A stretch of DNA of 64,000 nt from contig NC_092339.1 of NCBI RefSeq assembly GCF_046630445.1, positions 75,275,501 to 75,339,500 on the forward strand, written 5' to 3'. A model generated the notes under the pieces. That model saw only the letters and a program-made list of their open reading frames with translations, was not told the origin of the DNA and searched no databases. The stretch comes from Rutidosis leptorrhynchoides. Lineage: Eukaryota > Streptophyta > Magnoliopsida > Asterales > Asteraceae. The position numbers and the translations under genes are program-made. Position 1 is the stretch's first letter, and every line of letters starts with the position of its first letter. Of this stretch, positions 1-11,330 are shown in pieces.

Positions 1-168
1 CTTATACCTAAGCACTCGCCCACATGTTTATAACTTTCTATGTTTAGAAAGTCACTTATTTTAATGAATGCAATATTTTATCAAAACGTATCATATAGAG
101 GTCAAAACCTCACTGTGGAATCAATGATTAACGTGCCGCGTCAATAGCGATTTTGACGGGTCGTTACA
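1..168 (+). mobile_element. 3' end of an LTR (element G), truncated by the window edge
   Basis: The first 168 bases resemble the last part of the LTRs of elements A and D. They share the block CATATAGAGGTCAAAACCTC (GAGGT/ACCTC inverted repeat at 98-111) and end in GTTACA, a normal LTR CA terminus. No primer-binding site follows, so this is a 3' LTR or solo LTR inserted in plus orientation, with host DNA starting at 169. The rest of the element lies outside the window. Confidence 0.65.
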
Positions 169-1830
169 TATTCAAATATAATTTCCTTTCTTGCACAAAA
201 TTACATGGCCATTAGCAAACTTAAGATATAATATATTAAAGGATCCACTATTGTTATCCACCCATTTGATCAGTTATAATGGATATATTACCATACATTG
301 ATTTGATTTGACAGTTCTCCAAATCCTCTAAATAAGGATATTTGACAGCTAGTTCACCAAATCCTCTATGGAACATATACATAATTAAATATTATAGTCT
401 CAAAGATCATCACATTTATTTATCATAAAATATGTTTCTCCACTAGCAAATAGAAACAAGTCATTTAAATAACATCATATAAGTTATTTATTCATGCAAT
501 TGAGCAATATGTTCTATCACATTAAATTCTTCAACAACGGTTATAAGCAATAATATAACACTAATTTATAAATCAAATAGTGGATCTAAAACAAATAAAA
601 ATTGATCGAAAACAGTTGTTGTTTATATTGCAAAGATTAACAACTAACACATGAGCACATGATAAATTAATTTTGATCATATAACGGGAGCAAATTAGAG
701 GCATACTGATGTTAAATTTGTTCACAAATATGTCGTGACAGAGTTCAGTAAGTTTACATGATAAGATAAATCTACAAATTATTTATTTAATCACAACATA
801 TAAACGTATAAAAATAGGTTATACCATTCAGTTCACAATTTATTTTTCTTTCAAAAATAATTGGCTAACATACGAGTACCATGATAAATAAACTCATGTT
901 TATAACAAGATATTATATAATATATTCATTAGTAATCCTCTAAAGGCAATTTTCATTTAGATTGCACTATACAACAGCGAAACACATAGGCTCATATTTA
1001 TTAGAACATATACAAAATCTCAGTTTCGTAGAACTCGATTCTATTTAAGTTTGTTAGTAATAGTTGCATATACGAAACTAAAAACATATTGATTACACAA
1101 ACATAATATTCATATAATGATCATGTAATCATAAATCGAAAAGATAGAACGATCTAACCGAATTGAAGGTTGAACTGGGCTTGTGTTTGACACAATTCCC
1201 TTAAACAGATTCTGCGTCTGTTCCCAGGGTACACCGGTCCGAAGCAGCGTACTGACGGACTTGAACAATTGCCTTGATTATTGACTTGTACTTGCTTAGA
1301 TAAACCTTGATTATACGGAGCACTTCGTGCTGATAACGTGTTATAATTCAGTAGGCTTATAACTACCTTTAGTGGTTTGATTTGTTATAATTCAGTAGGC
1401 TTATAACTACCTTTAGTGGTTTGATTCTTGATTAAGAATACTAATAATGAAGTGTAAGAACAAAGATGATAATGGAGAGAAACAAAGAAACACTTTGTAA
1501 GTGTGGGAAATGGTACAATGAATGAGCTTTCTTTAATCTCTATTTATACAAAAATAAGAAGGTGTTATGTGCAGTAGAAAATTAAAAAGTCTTCACAGTA
1601 TTTTAGTCTCACTTGTGCTGATTGATATTATCAAATCCACCGTTCACCTTTAGTGGTCTGATTGACTATCCATATTTCTATTATTATTATCATAACAAAT
1701 TATCAATTAATGGTTAATAATTATTAAATTAATGGATAAATTAATTAATTGATAAAATTGAGTTTAAATGAAAACATAAATATAAATTAAATAAAAATAT
1801 AAAAATAAAATTACATAAGGGCAAAACAAA
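169..1830. other. Intergenic AT-rich DNA upstream of PRP40
   Basis: No ORF with recognisable content is present. The stretch around 1150-1340 has a more balanced base composition and may be an old transposon remnant, but I cannot name it. A 44-bp tandem duplication is at 1339-1426. The final 150 bases are very A/T-rich and would act as the PRP40 promoter; no single TATA box stands out among many TATAAA-like strings. Confidence 0.5.
1339..1426. repeat. 44-bp perfect tandem duplication
   Basis: Two adjacent copies (1339-1382 and 1383-1426) start TGTTATAATTCAG and end GTGGTTTGATT. They appear identical apart from the last base at the right edge. Confidence 0.85.
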
Positions 1831-1918
1831 GAGAGACCAGAGTCCAGACCCCAATTTACCCCTTTTCTTCGCTTCTTTCCAAACACAAACAAAACCTCTT
1901 CCTGGTACCTGCTACTGT

Positions 1919-1920
<2 letters not shown>

Positions 1921-1953
<33 letters not shown>
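1921..1953. repeat. (GCT)11 microsatellite in the PRP40 leader
   Basis: Eleven pure GCT units lie in the presumed 5' UTR. On the minus strand they create a poly-Gln frame, which I regard as non-coding. Length polymorphism is expected. Confidence 0.9.
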
Positions 1954-1958
<5 letters not shown>

Positions 1959-2897
1959 ATTCCCGTTTCTTTCGCATGCTCCAACTTATACGTAATTACT
2001 GGTTCGATCGGTTTCTTTATATCTAAAACCCTAGTTATCAGGTTCAATCAAACACATTCATTGATTTAACGTTTATATATCTTCTCTAAAATCAAGATCA
2101 TTAATATTTCAATCATCCATGTATTGATTAATGTTGTTTGCAACTAATTTCATATTAATTTTATTTTCCTGAATTATACTCTATCTGTTTAAAATTTATA
2201 CAATCGTTGTTGATCAGGAATTATTGGGGGAAATATTTCATTTTTTTTGTAATTTAAAATCTTCTGCATTGAAATTGGTAGGGAAGTGTATGTGATGTAT
2301 TTTCAGCTGTAATTACACCTTGTGTATATTTGTATCTATCTATATATAATTACAAATTTTACAAATTTGATTTGTTGGAAAATGAAATTTTTTCTGATAA
2401 TGATGAAAAGGAATTTTGTTAGGGTTTTGAAGATTGTATGGTTCCTTAAACTTTAATTGCTGTATACACAAATTGAAGATGTTTTAATACTTGGCGTTGA
2501 AGCATTATTTCTAACTGCTAATTATTCTTAACAACAATACCTAAAATGAATGATATAGATAAACATTAGTTTTTTGGCTATGTTGTCTTAGAATGTTGCG
2601 GACTTGTGGTTATCGTAGGTGGTTTGGATAGGAATCGGTTAAGACCATTTCTAACCCTGCCTGTGAGCAGATTGTGTATTGGTGAAAAAGTGGGTTTTTG
2701 ATTGTGACTGTATTTGACCTTCGTTAACCCAATAGGTCAAGTTTTTCTGTCAAATATTTGTAGGGTGATGATTGGAAATTGGGTGGGAAAAAAATAAATA
2801 AATAACAGTTTTCGTCAAAAAGTCAAAATGCCACCAAGGCTGACGCTCCATTTCTGACGCTCGGTTAGTTATGGTCTGATAGCTAACACCATATGCT

Positions 2898-3145
2898 ACC
2901 GAGGCATTGCCTGAGTGGTATAAGCTCTAGGTTGGATCCGAGTCCTAGTTGGCGCAGGTTCGAATCCAGGGGGAGGTTTTCTCAAAGATTCCGTTGTGGT
3001 GAATAAAGGTGTATGCCCTAAGCCACTCGGTTTAATCCAAAGCACACCGGGTACCCAATGCGGCGATGGCGTGTGAAGAGTTTCTTCCTAACGCGTGTGT
3101 GGGTGACCAATGAGAGCATTCGATGTCGAAATAGCTGTTAAAAGA
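2898..3145 (+). mobile_element. tRNA-derived SINE with 13-bp target-site duplication
   Basis: The 5' part has RNA polymerase III internal promoter elements: an A-box-like TTGCCTGAGTGG (about 2907) and a B box GGTTCGAATCC (about 2958). The body is about 248 bp and ends in a short A-rich tail (TTAAAAG). It is bounded by perfect direct repeats AACACCATATGCT at 2885-2897 and 3146-3158. These are the classical marks of LINE-mobilised SINE insertion. The element lies in the probable 5' UTR intron of PRP40 in the same orientation as the gene. Confidence 0.85.
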
Positions 3146-3586
3146 AACACCATATGCTCATTATTCTGATATGAAACGATTTTGGCGCCTCTTTCCATAC
3201 TAGGTCGCACTAAATTTGTCATTTTTTGTTAAATACAGCTTTATCCGAGATCAACGTCCTTCTAAAAAAGTGGCTTTTTCCTAAAATACAGATTTATTCG
3301 AGATCAATGTGTTTATGTATATAAGAAAGTGTCTATTTAAGAAAGTGCTCTTATACAGAAACAACACCGGCATTACAATAGATAATACTCCGTATGTATT
3401 TTTAATCTGCCACATGCTTGCCTATATAACTATCTTAGTATTTTTTTATTTTTTTTTTCAATATAACATCTAATGTTTTATATTTCTATTTATTGTTCTA
3501 TAATATATAATTATATATTGCTATAATTTTGTTACTACCAGTGACATTCTGTTACATCACATATCAGAGATCCTCTATTTGCTTGG

Positions 3587-6500
3587 ATGGCCAATAATTC
3601 TCAGTATCCTGGCATACAGGTAGTTTATAGTTAATACAGTTTATATATTTTTCTCATGTTATATCTTGCTTATCGTTTATTAATTTTTCACTCGTTGTAT
3701 CTCAATACAACAGCCGCCTCGTCCTCCTGTTACTCCCATGGGACCACCTCTAAACGCGTATCCGTCAGTGCCAATGCAAGTAAGTTTTTTTCTTCTCATA
3801 TTTAATTTAATTAATCATTTCATTATAATTATATTGAGTCAGAAGCAGTTGATCAAATAATCTAAATTAATGTAGTTCCGCGCAGCGGGTCCACCCCGAC
3901 CACCGCCACCATATATGCCTATCGTATCTCCACAGTTTATACCTGTCGGAAGGCCAAATATGGTGTCTCAGCCAACGCAACATCTTCATCATATACCTGT
4001 AGTACCAACACCTCCTCCACCGACACCTGGCCAACAAGCTTTTTCAGTGCTTGACGGTCAATCAAGCAGGCCAATAGTGTCTGTATCACCACAGGCCCAA
4101 CACGCGGTTCCAACAGCTAACGGTTACGTGACTGGTCAGACTGGCCCACGGGTCGCCCTTCCTATCACATACAGTGTAAGATTACCACATGTAAACTGTA
4201 CTTTTTCTAATTCAATTGTGCGGTTGAATTTGTTTATTTATTTTATTCCTTGTTTATTTATTTTCTTTTGCAGGTATCCACACCTGCAACCGCACAAGTA
4301 CATTTAAATGCCGAAGCGAGTAGCCAGTACCAAACAACATCATTGATTAATTTGCCTAGTTTTACTTTAGGTGGACCCATGGTTACACATGTGGTGCAGC
4401 CTAATGAACAGGTATCATGCAGTTCTTTAATAAGTTACTATCTTATGCATAATGCATATGGTATGTTTGACGTCACTCATGCGATGTTTATATATTAGGT
4501 AACAGATGATGTTACCAAAGCTGTCGAAAAGCCTCCATCTGATTGGATTGAACACACTTCTCACAAAGGAAAAAGGCACATTTTTTTTATATGAGCTATT
4601 AATGTTTAGTGTTTTTGTACATGACAAATACTTATCTTATAGCCTTCTTGATTTGAATATAAAGTTACGGTTTTACTATGTCTAAATAACTTTTGTTGTT
4701 TCAGATATTATCACAACAAAAAGACGAAGCTGTCTAGCTGGGAGAAGCCTCTTGAATTAATGAGCCCGATTGAGGTTTGGTTAAATGAAGTTTTATATAA
4801 GTACTTTATATCTATTGTACTTTTTGATTATTGATGGTCAGTTTTGTTGGATCTCGTATGAAATTATTACATGTTTAACTTTCTATATAATGTCCAATAC
4901 GAACAGAGGGCTGACGCATCTACAAACTGGAAGGAATACCCTGCTCCTAATGGAAGAAAGTGTGTAATTTTGGAGGTTTTTTTGGTTTTTTTTTATTTAA
5001 CCTTTATAAATCCCGCGCTTACCGAATTTTATTTTGGTAGGTACTACTATAACAGGGTTACTAAACAATCAAAATGGAGGATACCTGATGAACTCAAGGT
5101 CTTTTTTATATTCAACAATTCACTACATCCAAATTTATTTTGACTATTCACTGATTCGATGTATGAACGTGTATAGCTGGCTCGTGAACAAATGAAAACT
5201 GAAGAACAGAAGTCAACTAAAGATTCTGTTAACGAGGCCTCGGTTCTATCAGTAACTCCTGGTGTAGATAATTCATCTTCGCGGGCCCATGAGCCTGTGT
5301 CTAGCCCAGTTTCAGTGGCCCATTCTATTGCAGCTGAAGAAACAATAACTGCTGCTGAAGAAATAGCAATACCTGCAACACTGCCCAATTCTGCTGAACT
5401 ACCACTGTATAACATTCTTTCATGGTTCACTTTTTTGTGACTGTATTTTACCCTGCACGTTAAACAGTAACTAAATTTTGTAAAATGTAGGAGTAACACT
5501 GAGGATGTGTCAGCAAAAGATGCTATATTTGCTGCTGGTACCATCGAGGTAAGTCGATTTCTTGGTTACTTTCTAAAGGATTTAAATTAAGAGTATTTGG
5601 TCTGGTATAGAGGTGGCAAAACAGGTGGGTTGGGTAAATGGGTCACAATGGGTGAATTTTGTGGGCATGAAAACAGTTCAAGTAGGATTAGGATAACCCC
5701 CGTTGACTTTTTAGAAGTAATTATATCATTTTCTTCAAATAACACTGATTAGGACATCGTAATCACATGAATGCGTGTCAACTAGTTTAACCCATTCGAC
5801 TAATTTGACCCATTTAGTGTGCAGCCACTTTATGTATTTGACCCAATATCGAAACCAAGCATCTTGAATTGTTCCATGTTGAGATTTTTCTTTGAAATTG
5901 CAATCTTTAATCCAATCTGTGATTTGTAGAAATCCAATACTGGCATTGTAACAGACGATGGTGCTGAAGTCATTGCTATAGAAGAAACAGCAGTTGATCA
6001 GGAAACTGAAAACAAACAGGCACTTGCTTATTCTTATAGCCATATTCTTTTACATATAACTCATACGTGTTATTTATATGTTTAATTTGATATTTTAGGA
6101 TGCTAAAACTGAATTCATGGCTCTTCTGGAAAGTGCAAATGTCGCCTCTGACTGGACATGGGATCAGGTATTTGCAGACTGTTTTCGAATCCGCAGATTA
6201 ACCATTCAGATATTGACATCTGTCGTTTTTTTTTTTTTACTAGACTATGAGAATAATCGTTAATGACCCGAGATATGGTAATCTCAGACCACTAGGGGAA
6301 CGGAAACAAGCCTTTATCGAGGTAACCGTTACCTGAATGTTTGCTAGTTGTACACTTGTACTTGGTACAAAATGTCTAATACCTCTGCAATTCGATTCGA
6401 TGTTTTAGTTTGTAGGTCAAAAGAAAAAACAGGAAGCTGAAGAAAGACGAAATAAACAGAAAAGGGCACGTGAAGAGTTTAAGAAAATGCTCGAGGATTC

Positions 6501-9427
6501 AAAAGAGATCACATCCTCAACTAAGTGGAGGTTTGTTTATAAATCTGAAAACTTTTTTAATTAATTTAGTTATCTCCATGTACTTAATAAATAATAAAAA
6601 GTATATTTAAATGGTGTTCTTCGTCACTTTCAATTGGACTTGTGTAGCAAAGCAATTGCACTAATTGAAGATGATGACCGCTTTAAAGCTATTGAGCGAT
6701 CGAAAGACCGCGAGGACATATTCAACGATCATGTTTCAGAACTTGAGAAAAAGGTCAGTCAATTTAATATTGTAATTTTACTGGTCTTTTAAGGTTTTTT
6801 ATTCAACGTTACTGTGTCCTTGCCGTTAATTTGGCGGATTTATCGTCAGGAACGTTCGAAGGCTTTAGAGGAGTACAAGAAAAACAAAAAAGATTACATT
6901 GAATTTTTGAGATCTTGTGACTTCCTTACGGTACCCGCTCCATCGTATTTTAAGAAAATAGTTTTGTATTAATGTTTTAATCGTTTTACCAATTATGTCA
7001 CAATTATATTCAGGCAAGCAGTCAGTGGCGGAAAGTGCAAGATCGTTTAGAAGCCGATGAAAGTTGCACGCGCCTTGAAAAAATCGACCGCTTAGAAATT
7101 TTCCAAGTACTTGTGATTAAATTAATCTTTTAGTTTTCCGAATGGAAATTATGTAATTAATGTTGATTAATAAAGAAGCTTTATGTCATAGGAATATATA
7201 CGTGATTTAGAGAAAGAGGAAGAAGAACAAAGGAAACTACGGATGGTATGTCAAATATACAAATTAAGTTAATGGTCCTCAAGGTTGTAAAATTCAAGAG
7301 TCGGGGACGAGTCGTTCCGGACCTTGGAGGAACGAGTCGGTCGAGTCAGGGACGAGTTGGGAATGAGTTGGGCGTTGACCAACGTTGACTTTTAGTAATA
7401 ACTAGTCCGGGACCGGCCCGCGCGATGCAGCGGGGGCTTTCGGCTTGTGTATTCATATTTAACGTAGCGTTGTGTATTTACAGAGGGGAAAACGGCCCAT
7501 GTCTTAAGCGCCGTTTTAGATCTCGTTATCTTAAACGTTTTTTAAAAAGTGTCCGTTTCGAACGTAGTTAGTTTCGTTTTGTTCATAAATTTTTTTCGAG
7601 TGTAACGGTGGTGTCGGAAAAATTTAGCTTGCGACGAACAGAAAGATACAGGCTGTCGTTGTGTTAAGCGTTTTTTTAAAAGTCTCCGTTTCGCGTATAG
7701 TTAGTCCCGTTGGGTTCGTGAGACCTTTTCGAGTTGAACGGTGGTCTCGGAAAAATTTAACTCGCACCGAGCGAGGAGATAGGGCCCGTTAAAAATTCGG
7801 GTGGAGTTAGTTTCTTTTATTTTAATAAAATTATATAATTACGCTTTTTACCCACGAAAAAGTGTAAAATCGAAGGGTCGTTGTGTAAAGTAAGTGGAAG
7901 TTGAGGGACCGGGTATAGTGTGAATGCAAATGCAAAACTACATTCTAAAACAACTAAAACTACACATTCTATCATGAAACTAAAACTACACATTCTATCA
8001 TGACTTGTAGTATACAAGGGTTAATTAAATTAAACATTTATATTACACATAAAAATATATCAAACATAAAACATAAATACTTATAGATATAGGTCGCAAA
8101 ATCTGATTTTAAAAATTATATTGCTTTTTACTTAACTTTGACTTTGACCGACTTTGACTGACTTAGACTGACTTACACCGACTCAGCCTGACTTTGACCG
8201 AGTTTTTAGCGTTGTCCGTTATTTAAGGCATTTTTGGCTGAGTCGAGACAGTCTAGTCCCCAAATTGACACGTCGGCCGACTTTTACAACAGTGATGGTC
8301 CTCAATTATTCCGTTTTTTATGTACTTAATCTATACAGGAAGAGATAAGAAAAACCGAACGCAAAAACCGTGACGAGTTTCGCAAGTTGATGGACGAACA
8401 CGTTGCTTCTGGTATGCTTACTTCCAAAAGCCAGTGGCGTGATTATGGCACTAAGGTGGGTGTTTTTATTTATTTATTTATATATTTATTTATTTATATT
8501 TATATATTTATTTACCCGGATTTCGAAATAGAACCACTTAACACGATTGTTTTTTTTCTTTTGGTCTTCAGGTGAAAGATTTACCTGCGTATTTAGCCGT
8601 ATCATCGAACACGTCTGGTGCCATCCCAAAAGAACTGTTCGAAGATGTAATCGAGGAGCTAGAGAAACAGGTCAGTTCAACGTAGAAAATGTATCATTAG
8701 CTTGTTTTGTGCACGTAAAACTTTTGAACAATTCGCTGATACTTGTTATTATGGGTTTTGTTGTACATGATAGTTTGTTGAGGACCGGGATCAAATAAAA
8801 GAAGCGGTGAAGATGAAAAAGGTTTCGATATTATCTACATGGACTGTTGAAGACTTTAAGAATGCAATTGCTGAAGATATTAGTTCACCTGCGGTTTCAG
8901 ATATTAACTTAAAGGTATGCTATTTAAAATTTTCCCAATATAATTAAATTAAATTTAAACATCATTTCATTTCTGTTTATAAACAATGGCACAATTTGTT
9001 TCAAGTGTTGTCTGACTCTCGATATGTGAAATCTGAAACACGTACTATTTTGTTACAGATTGTATTTGACGAGTTACTAGAGAAAGTTCGAGAGAGGGAT
9101 GAGAAGGAAGCCAAAAGGCGTAAACATATTGGAGACGACTTCTACACGGCTTTGACTACTTCTAAGGTTTGACTCATCAATATTAAGTTTACATAATAAT
9201 CTAATATAAAAACATAAGGTTTTTTATTTTTATTTTTTTATTTTTTTTTTATTTATTGTTTTTTTCCCCCCCAGAATGGACATATGGGCATATGGCTCTT
9301 GTCTTTATACCTTTACTTTTCCCTATATTTTTCTTTGACTTTGACATTTTCTCAAAATAATGATTTGATCCAATTGTGTTACAAGGGTTATAAAAACCTT
9401 GTTTATGGTCCTTTGATGCTGGAATAC

Positions 9428-9462
<35 letters not shown>

Positions 9463-10464
9463 CAAGTAAGCATCCTGTTGTTGCAGGATATTACTTCATC
9501 TTCACGGTGGGAGGATTTTAAGCCCATTTTTGAAGAAAGAGTACAAAGCTGGTACCTTTTTTGATGTTCCGATACTTTTGATTCTACACATCAAGATTAC
9601 ATTTCTGGATATTTTGTTATAATCTGTTTTTATCTTTATTGGTTGTTATTATTATGAAGGTTTACTATTGAAGAAAGCTTCTTTAAGGAGATTTTTGACA
9701 CATACATAACTGAATTAAAGAAAGCAAGAGAAGAGCGGAAGCACAGGGAGGATAGGGTAAGAAAAGTACAATTTGATAGATTATCTCGCCACCTTTTCCA
9801 CGTTTTAGCACACCAAAATAGTTAGTCTATATCTATATTGGATATAAGTTAACTCTATTAATATCATGTAAATATAAATTGTGAATCACATAAGATATTT
9901 GTTCAGGCAAAAGATAGAGATAGAAATAGGAGAAGTGAAAAATCAAGAAGGGGTAAAGATAAAAGTAAGAAAGATAAGGAAAAGAAGCATCGAAAGCGTC
10001 ATTTGGATGATACGAGTTTGGATGAGGCCCGAGATTCTCATAGACATAGCGCTGAACACAAAAAGACAAAACAGGTTATTTTCTTTTCATCTTTTATGGT
10101 AATATGGTAATGGTAATGGTAATGGTAATTAGAGGTAGCAATATGAGCCATTATGCTATTTCTAATTCTATGATCCAAATGGGTCGAATTCTTGACTTCT
10201 AATTGATCCAAATGGGTCGAATTTTAACTTCTAATCATGTGTTGTTTTTTAACCCTTGTTGTATACCAGTAATATATGTATTTTGTGCTGTATCAGTTTG
10301 TTAAAAAGTAATGATGCTATTTTTTTTTTTTTTTTTTGATGTAGTTGGAGCAACAGTCATCTATGTCGGTGGAATATGATAACAGACACAAAAGATACAA
10401 GAGAGATCATAGACGTGGCGACTATGATGATCAGAAAGAAGCTGAGGATGGTGAATTTTGGTAG
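3587..10464 (+). CDS. PRP40: Pre-mRNA-processing protein 40 (PRP40), U1 snRNP-associated splicing factor, 26 exons
   Basis: PRP40 proteins join U1 snRNP at the 5' splice site to branch-point factors and bind the RNA polymerase II C-terminal domain in the nucleus. The spliced product is 896 residues. A Pro/Gln-rich N-terminus (1-190) is followed by WW1 (about 195-226, ending SSWEKP), WW2 (about 233-264, ending SKWRIP), FF domains from about 394 to 795 (cores such as [38 protein letters not shown]), and a Lys/Arg-rich tail ending EDGEFW. I chose the ATG at 3587 because it opens a short exon (MANNSQYPG) spliced in frame to the Pro-rich exon 2. Every junction keeps phase. Exons: 3587-3619, 3714-3779, 3876-4175, 4274-4411, 4499-4575, 4705-4774, 4907-4959, 5041-5098, 5177-5406, 5491-5548, 5930-6019, 6099-6167, 6244-6321, 6409-6530, 6648-6753, 6850-6930, 7014-7106, 7192-7245, 8339-8455, 8572-8670, 8774-8914, 9059-9166, 9487-9551, 9660-9756, 9907-10074, 10345-10464. 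Introns after exons 5 and 11 need GC donors. This is the only intact host gene in the window. Paralogue (A, B or C) is undecided. Confidence 0.93.
5600..5840. repeat. Possible MITE remnant in PRP40 intron 10
   Basis: The intron holds GAGGTGGCAAAACAGGTGGG followed by repeated GGGT-type words, and near its other end oppositely oriented AACCCATTC...GACCCATTT words. This resembles hAT-type MITEs that begin with GGTGGCAAA. No clear terminal repeat or TSD was found, so the boundaries are approximate. Confidence 0.35.
7283..8294. mobile_element. Non-autonomous TIR DNA transposon (Mutator-like candidate) in PRP40 intron 18
   Basis: A perfect 11-bp direct repeat ATGGTCCTCAA flanks this 1012-bp segment (7272-7282 and 8295-8305). 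The ends are inverted: GTTGTAAAA near the left end and TTTTACAAC near the right end, with a further weak match (GGGGAC). An 11-bp TSD fits Mutator-like elements (9-11 bp). No transposase ORF is present. The interior is GC-richer than the rest of the intron and contains two diverged copies of about 130 bp (about 7528-7656 and 7657-7785). Confidence 0.7.
9430..9460. repeat. Long T homopolymer in PRP40 intron 22
   Basis: About 30 consecutive T lie 25 bases before the exon 23 acceptor. They may extend the polypyrimidine tract of that acceptor. Exact length is unreliable in raw assemblies. Confidence 0.8.
10123..10240. repeat. Short tandem duplication in PRP40 intron 25
   Basis: The words GATCCAAATGGGTCGAATT and ACTTCTAAT occur twice within about 70 bases. 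The start (GAGGTAGCAATATGAGCC) resembles the MITE-like remnant in intron 10. Boundaries are approximate. Confidence 0.5.
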
Positions 10465-10716
10465 TTATTTAACCGCTTTCATCTGTTGTAGATAGTAATA
10501 ACTTCTATATAATCCTTGTCATTGCTGATTTTGTTGATTATATATCTCTCAACTTACCTACCTACCTATAACTACATGAATTTTGACCAAAGATTTAACT
10601 TTTATATAAACTTGGTTTTATGGATCAGTACTAGATGAATCTTTTCCCAGAAACTGAAAGCAGAAAAAAGAAAAAAAAAAAAAAAAAAAAAAAAAACAGT
10701 AACAACTTTATGTGAT
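10465..10716 (+). other. PRP40 3' UTR and downstream A-tract
   Basis: The stop codon is at 10462-10464. The following 200 bases are AT-rich and end in a run of about 27 A near 10670-10697. No canonical AATAAA was found, which is normal for plants. The genomic A-run is not itself evidence of a polyadenylation site. Confidence 0.5.
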
Positions 10717-10870
10717 GTTCTAGGACGAAGTAGCACTAGAATTTTTATTTATTGGAAAATCAAATCTTTTCGAGGGGTGGTTAATTTAGTCGAGCTTAAT
10801 TAAGGTTCTAGGACGAAGTAGTGCAGCACTAGAGTTTTTATTTATAGGCTGATCAAATCTTTTAGATGTC
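10717..10870. repeat. Two imperfect tandem copies (period about 88 bp)
   Basis: GTTCTAGGACGAAGTAG begins copies at 10717 and 10805. Both continue with GCACTAGA and a stretch ending AATCAAATCTTTT-like sequence. The second copy carries a 5-base insertion (TGCAG). Confidence 0.75.
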
Positions 10871-10929
10871 TGGCACTTAAGTTAGACGCATCAAAATCAC
10901 TTATAAATGCGGAGACAGCCTTGTTTGGA

Positions 10930-11330
10930 AGGTTATGTTTCTCCGGTTTCACGTAATCTTTATAAAGATGTGCTAGTTGGTTCCGTAGCTAGTGTTGGGT
11001 TTGTTTAGGACCAAGACTTGGTTGAAGTGAATGTTGAAACAAGTGATTTAATTAGGGATTCTTGCAAGGGATCATCCTCGGACCTCGGTTTTGTAAGTGT
11101 TGAATCCGGCGTTTTTAGTGCTTTAGATTCTTGTAATGTTGTAAATGAATTGGCGAATTTTGATAACATTGCAAAGAAGTTGGATAGAAGTATTGGCAAA
11201 AGACCTATGGATTCGTCCAAGTCAAAGAAGCCAAGAAACCAAAGAATAGCTCAAGGAGCAGAGATAAGATGAAACAGTTCGCTGAATTTGCGAATGATAT
11301 TTGATCTCGCCTTTTGTTTGATGGTTAGCC
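10930..11330 (+). pseudogene. Decayed ORF of unknown origin, possibly LINE ORF1-like
   Basis: A plus-strand reading frame runs from about 10950, with a SRNLYKDVLVG-like string, through 11272. Continuing in another frame gives a short Lys-rich C-terminus (SRDKMKQFAEF...) ending at a TGA near 11303, so at least one frameshift and an internal stop are needed. The SYKDVL-type motif and basic C-terminus recall ORF1/gag-like proteins of plant LINEs, but this is weak. A T/G-rich 3' stretch with a terminal short A-run (about 11622) follows, as in retroposed copies. Confidence 0.3.

Larger units (their letters stand above)
1830..3586 (+). promoter_or_regulatory. Probable PRP40 5' UTR with a leader intron
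   Basis: The pyrimidine-rich stretch from about 1850, with a (GCT)n tract and a telo-box (AAACCCTA, 2026-2033), looks like a transcribed plant leader. Telo-boxes are common near start sites of plant housekeeping genes. A leader intron is inferred from a CAG|GTTCAA donor at 2041/2042 to the acceptor ending at 3567 (CATATCAG), just before the start codon at 3587. The donor is a guess and was chosen by eye; transcript ends cannot be seen. A SINE lies inside this intron. Confidence 0.45.

Noticed and set aside
1856..2047. Minus-strand poly-Gln ORF
   Set aside because: It is created by the (GCT)n microsatellite in the PRP40 leader and lacks other protein character.
2898..2975. tRNA gene
   Set aside because: A-box and B-box are present but the cloverleaf is not complete and the sequence continues as a SINE body bounded by TSDs.
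5047..5544. 165-codon minus-strand ORF in PRP40
   Set aside because: Shadow of plus-strand exons 8-10, crossing introns.
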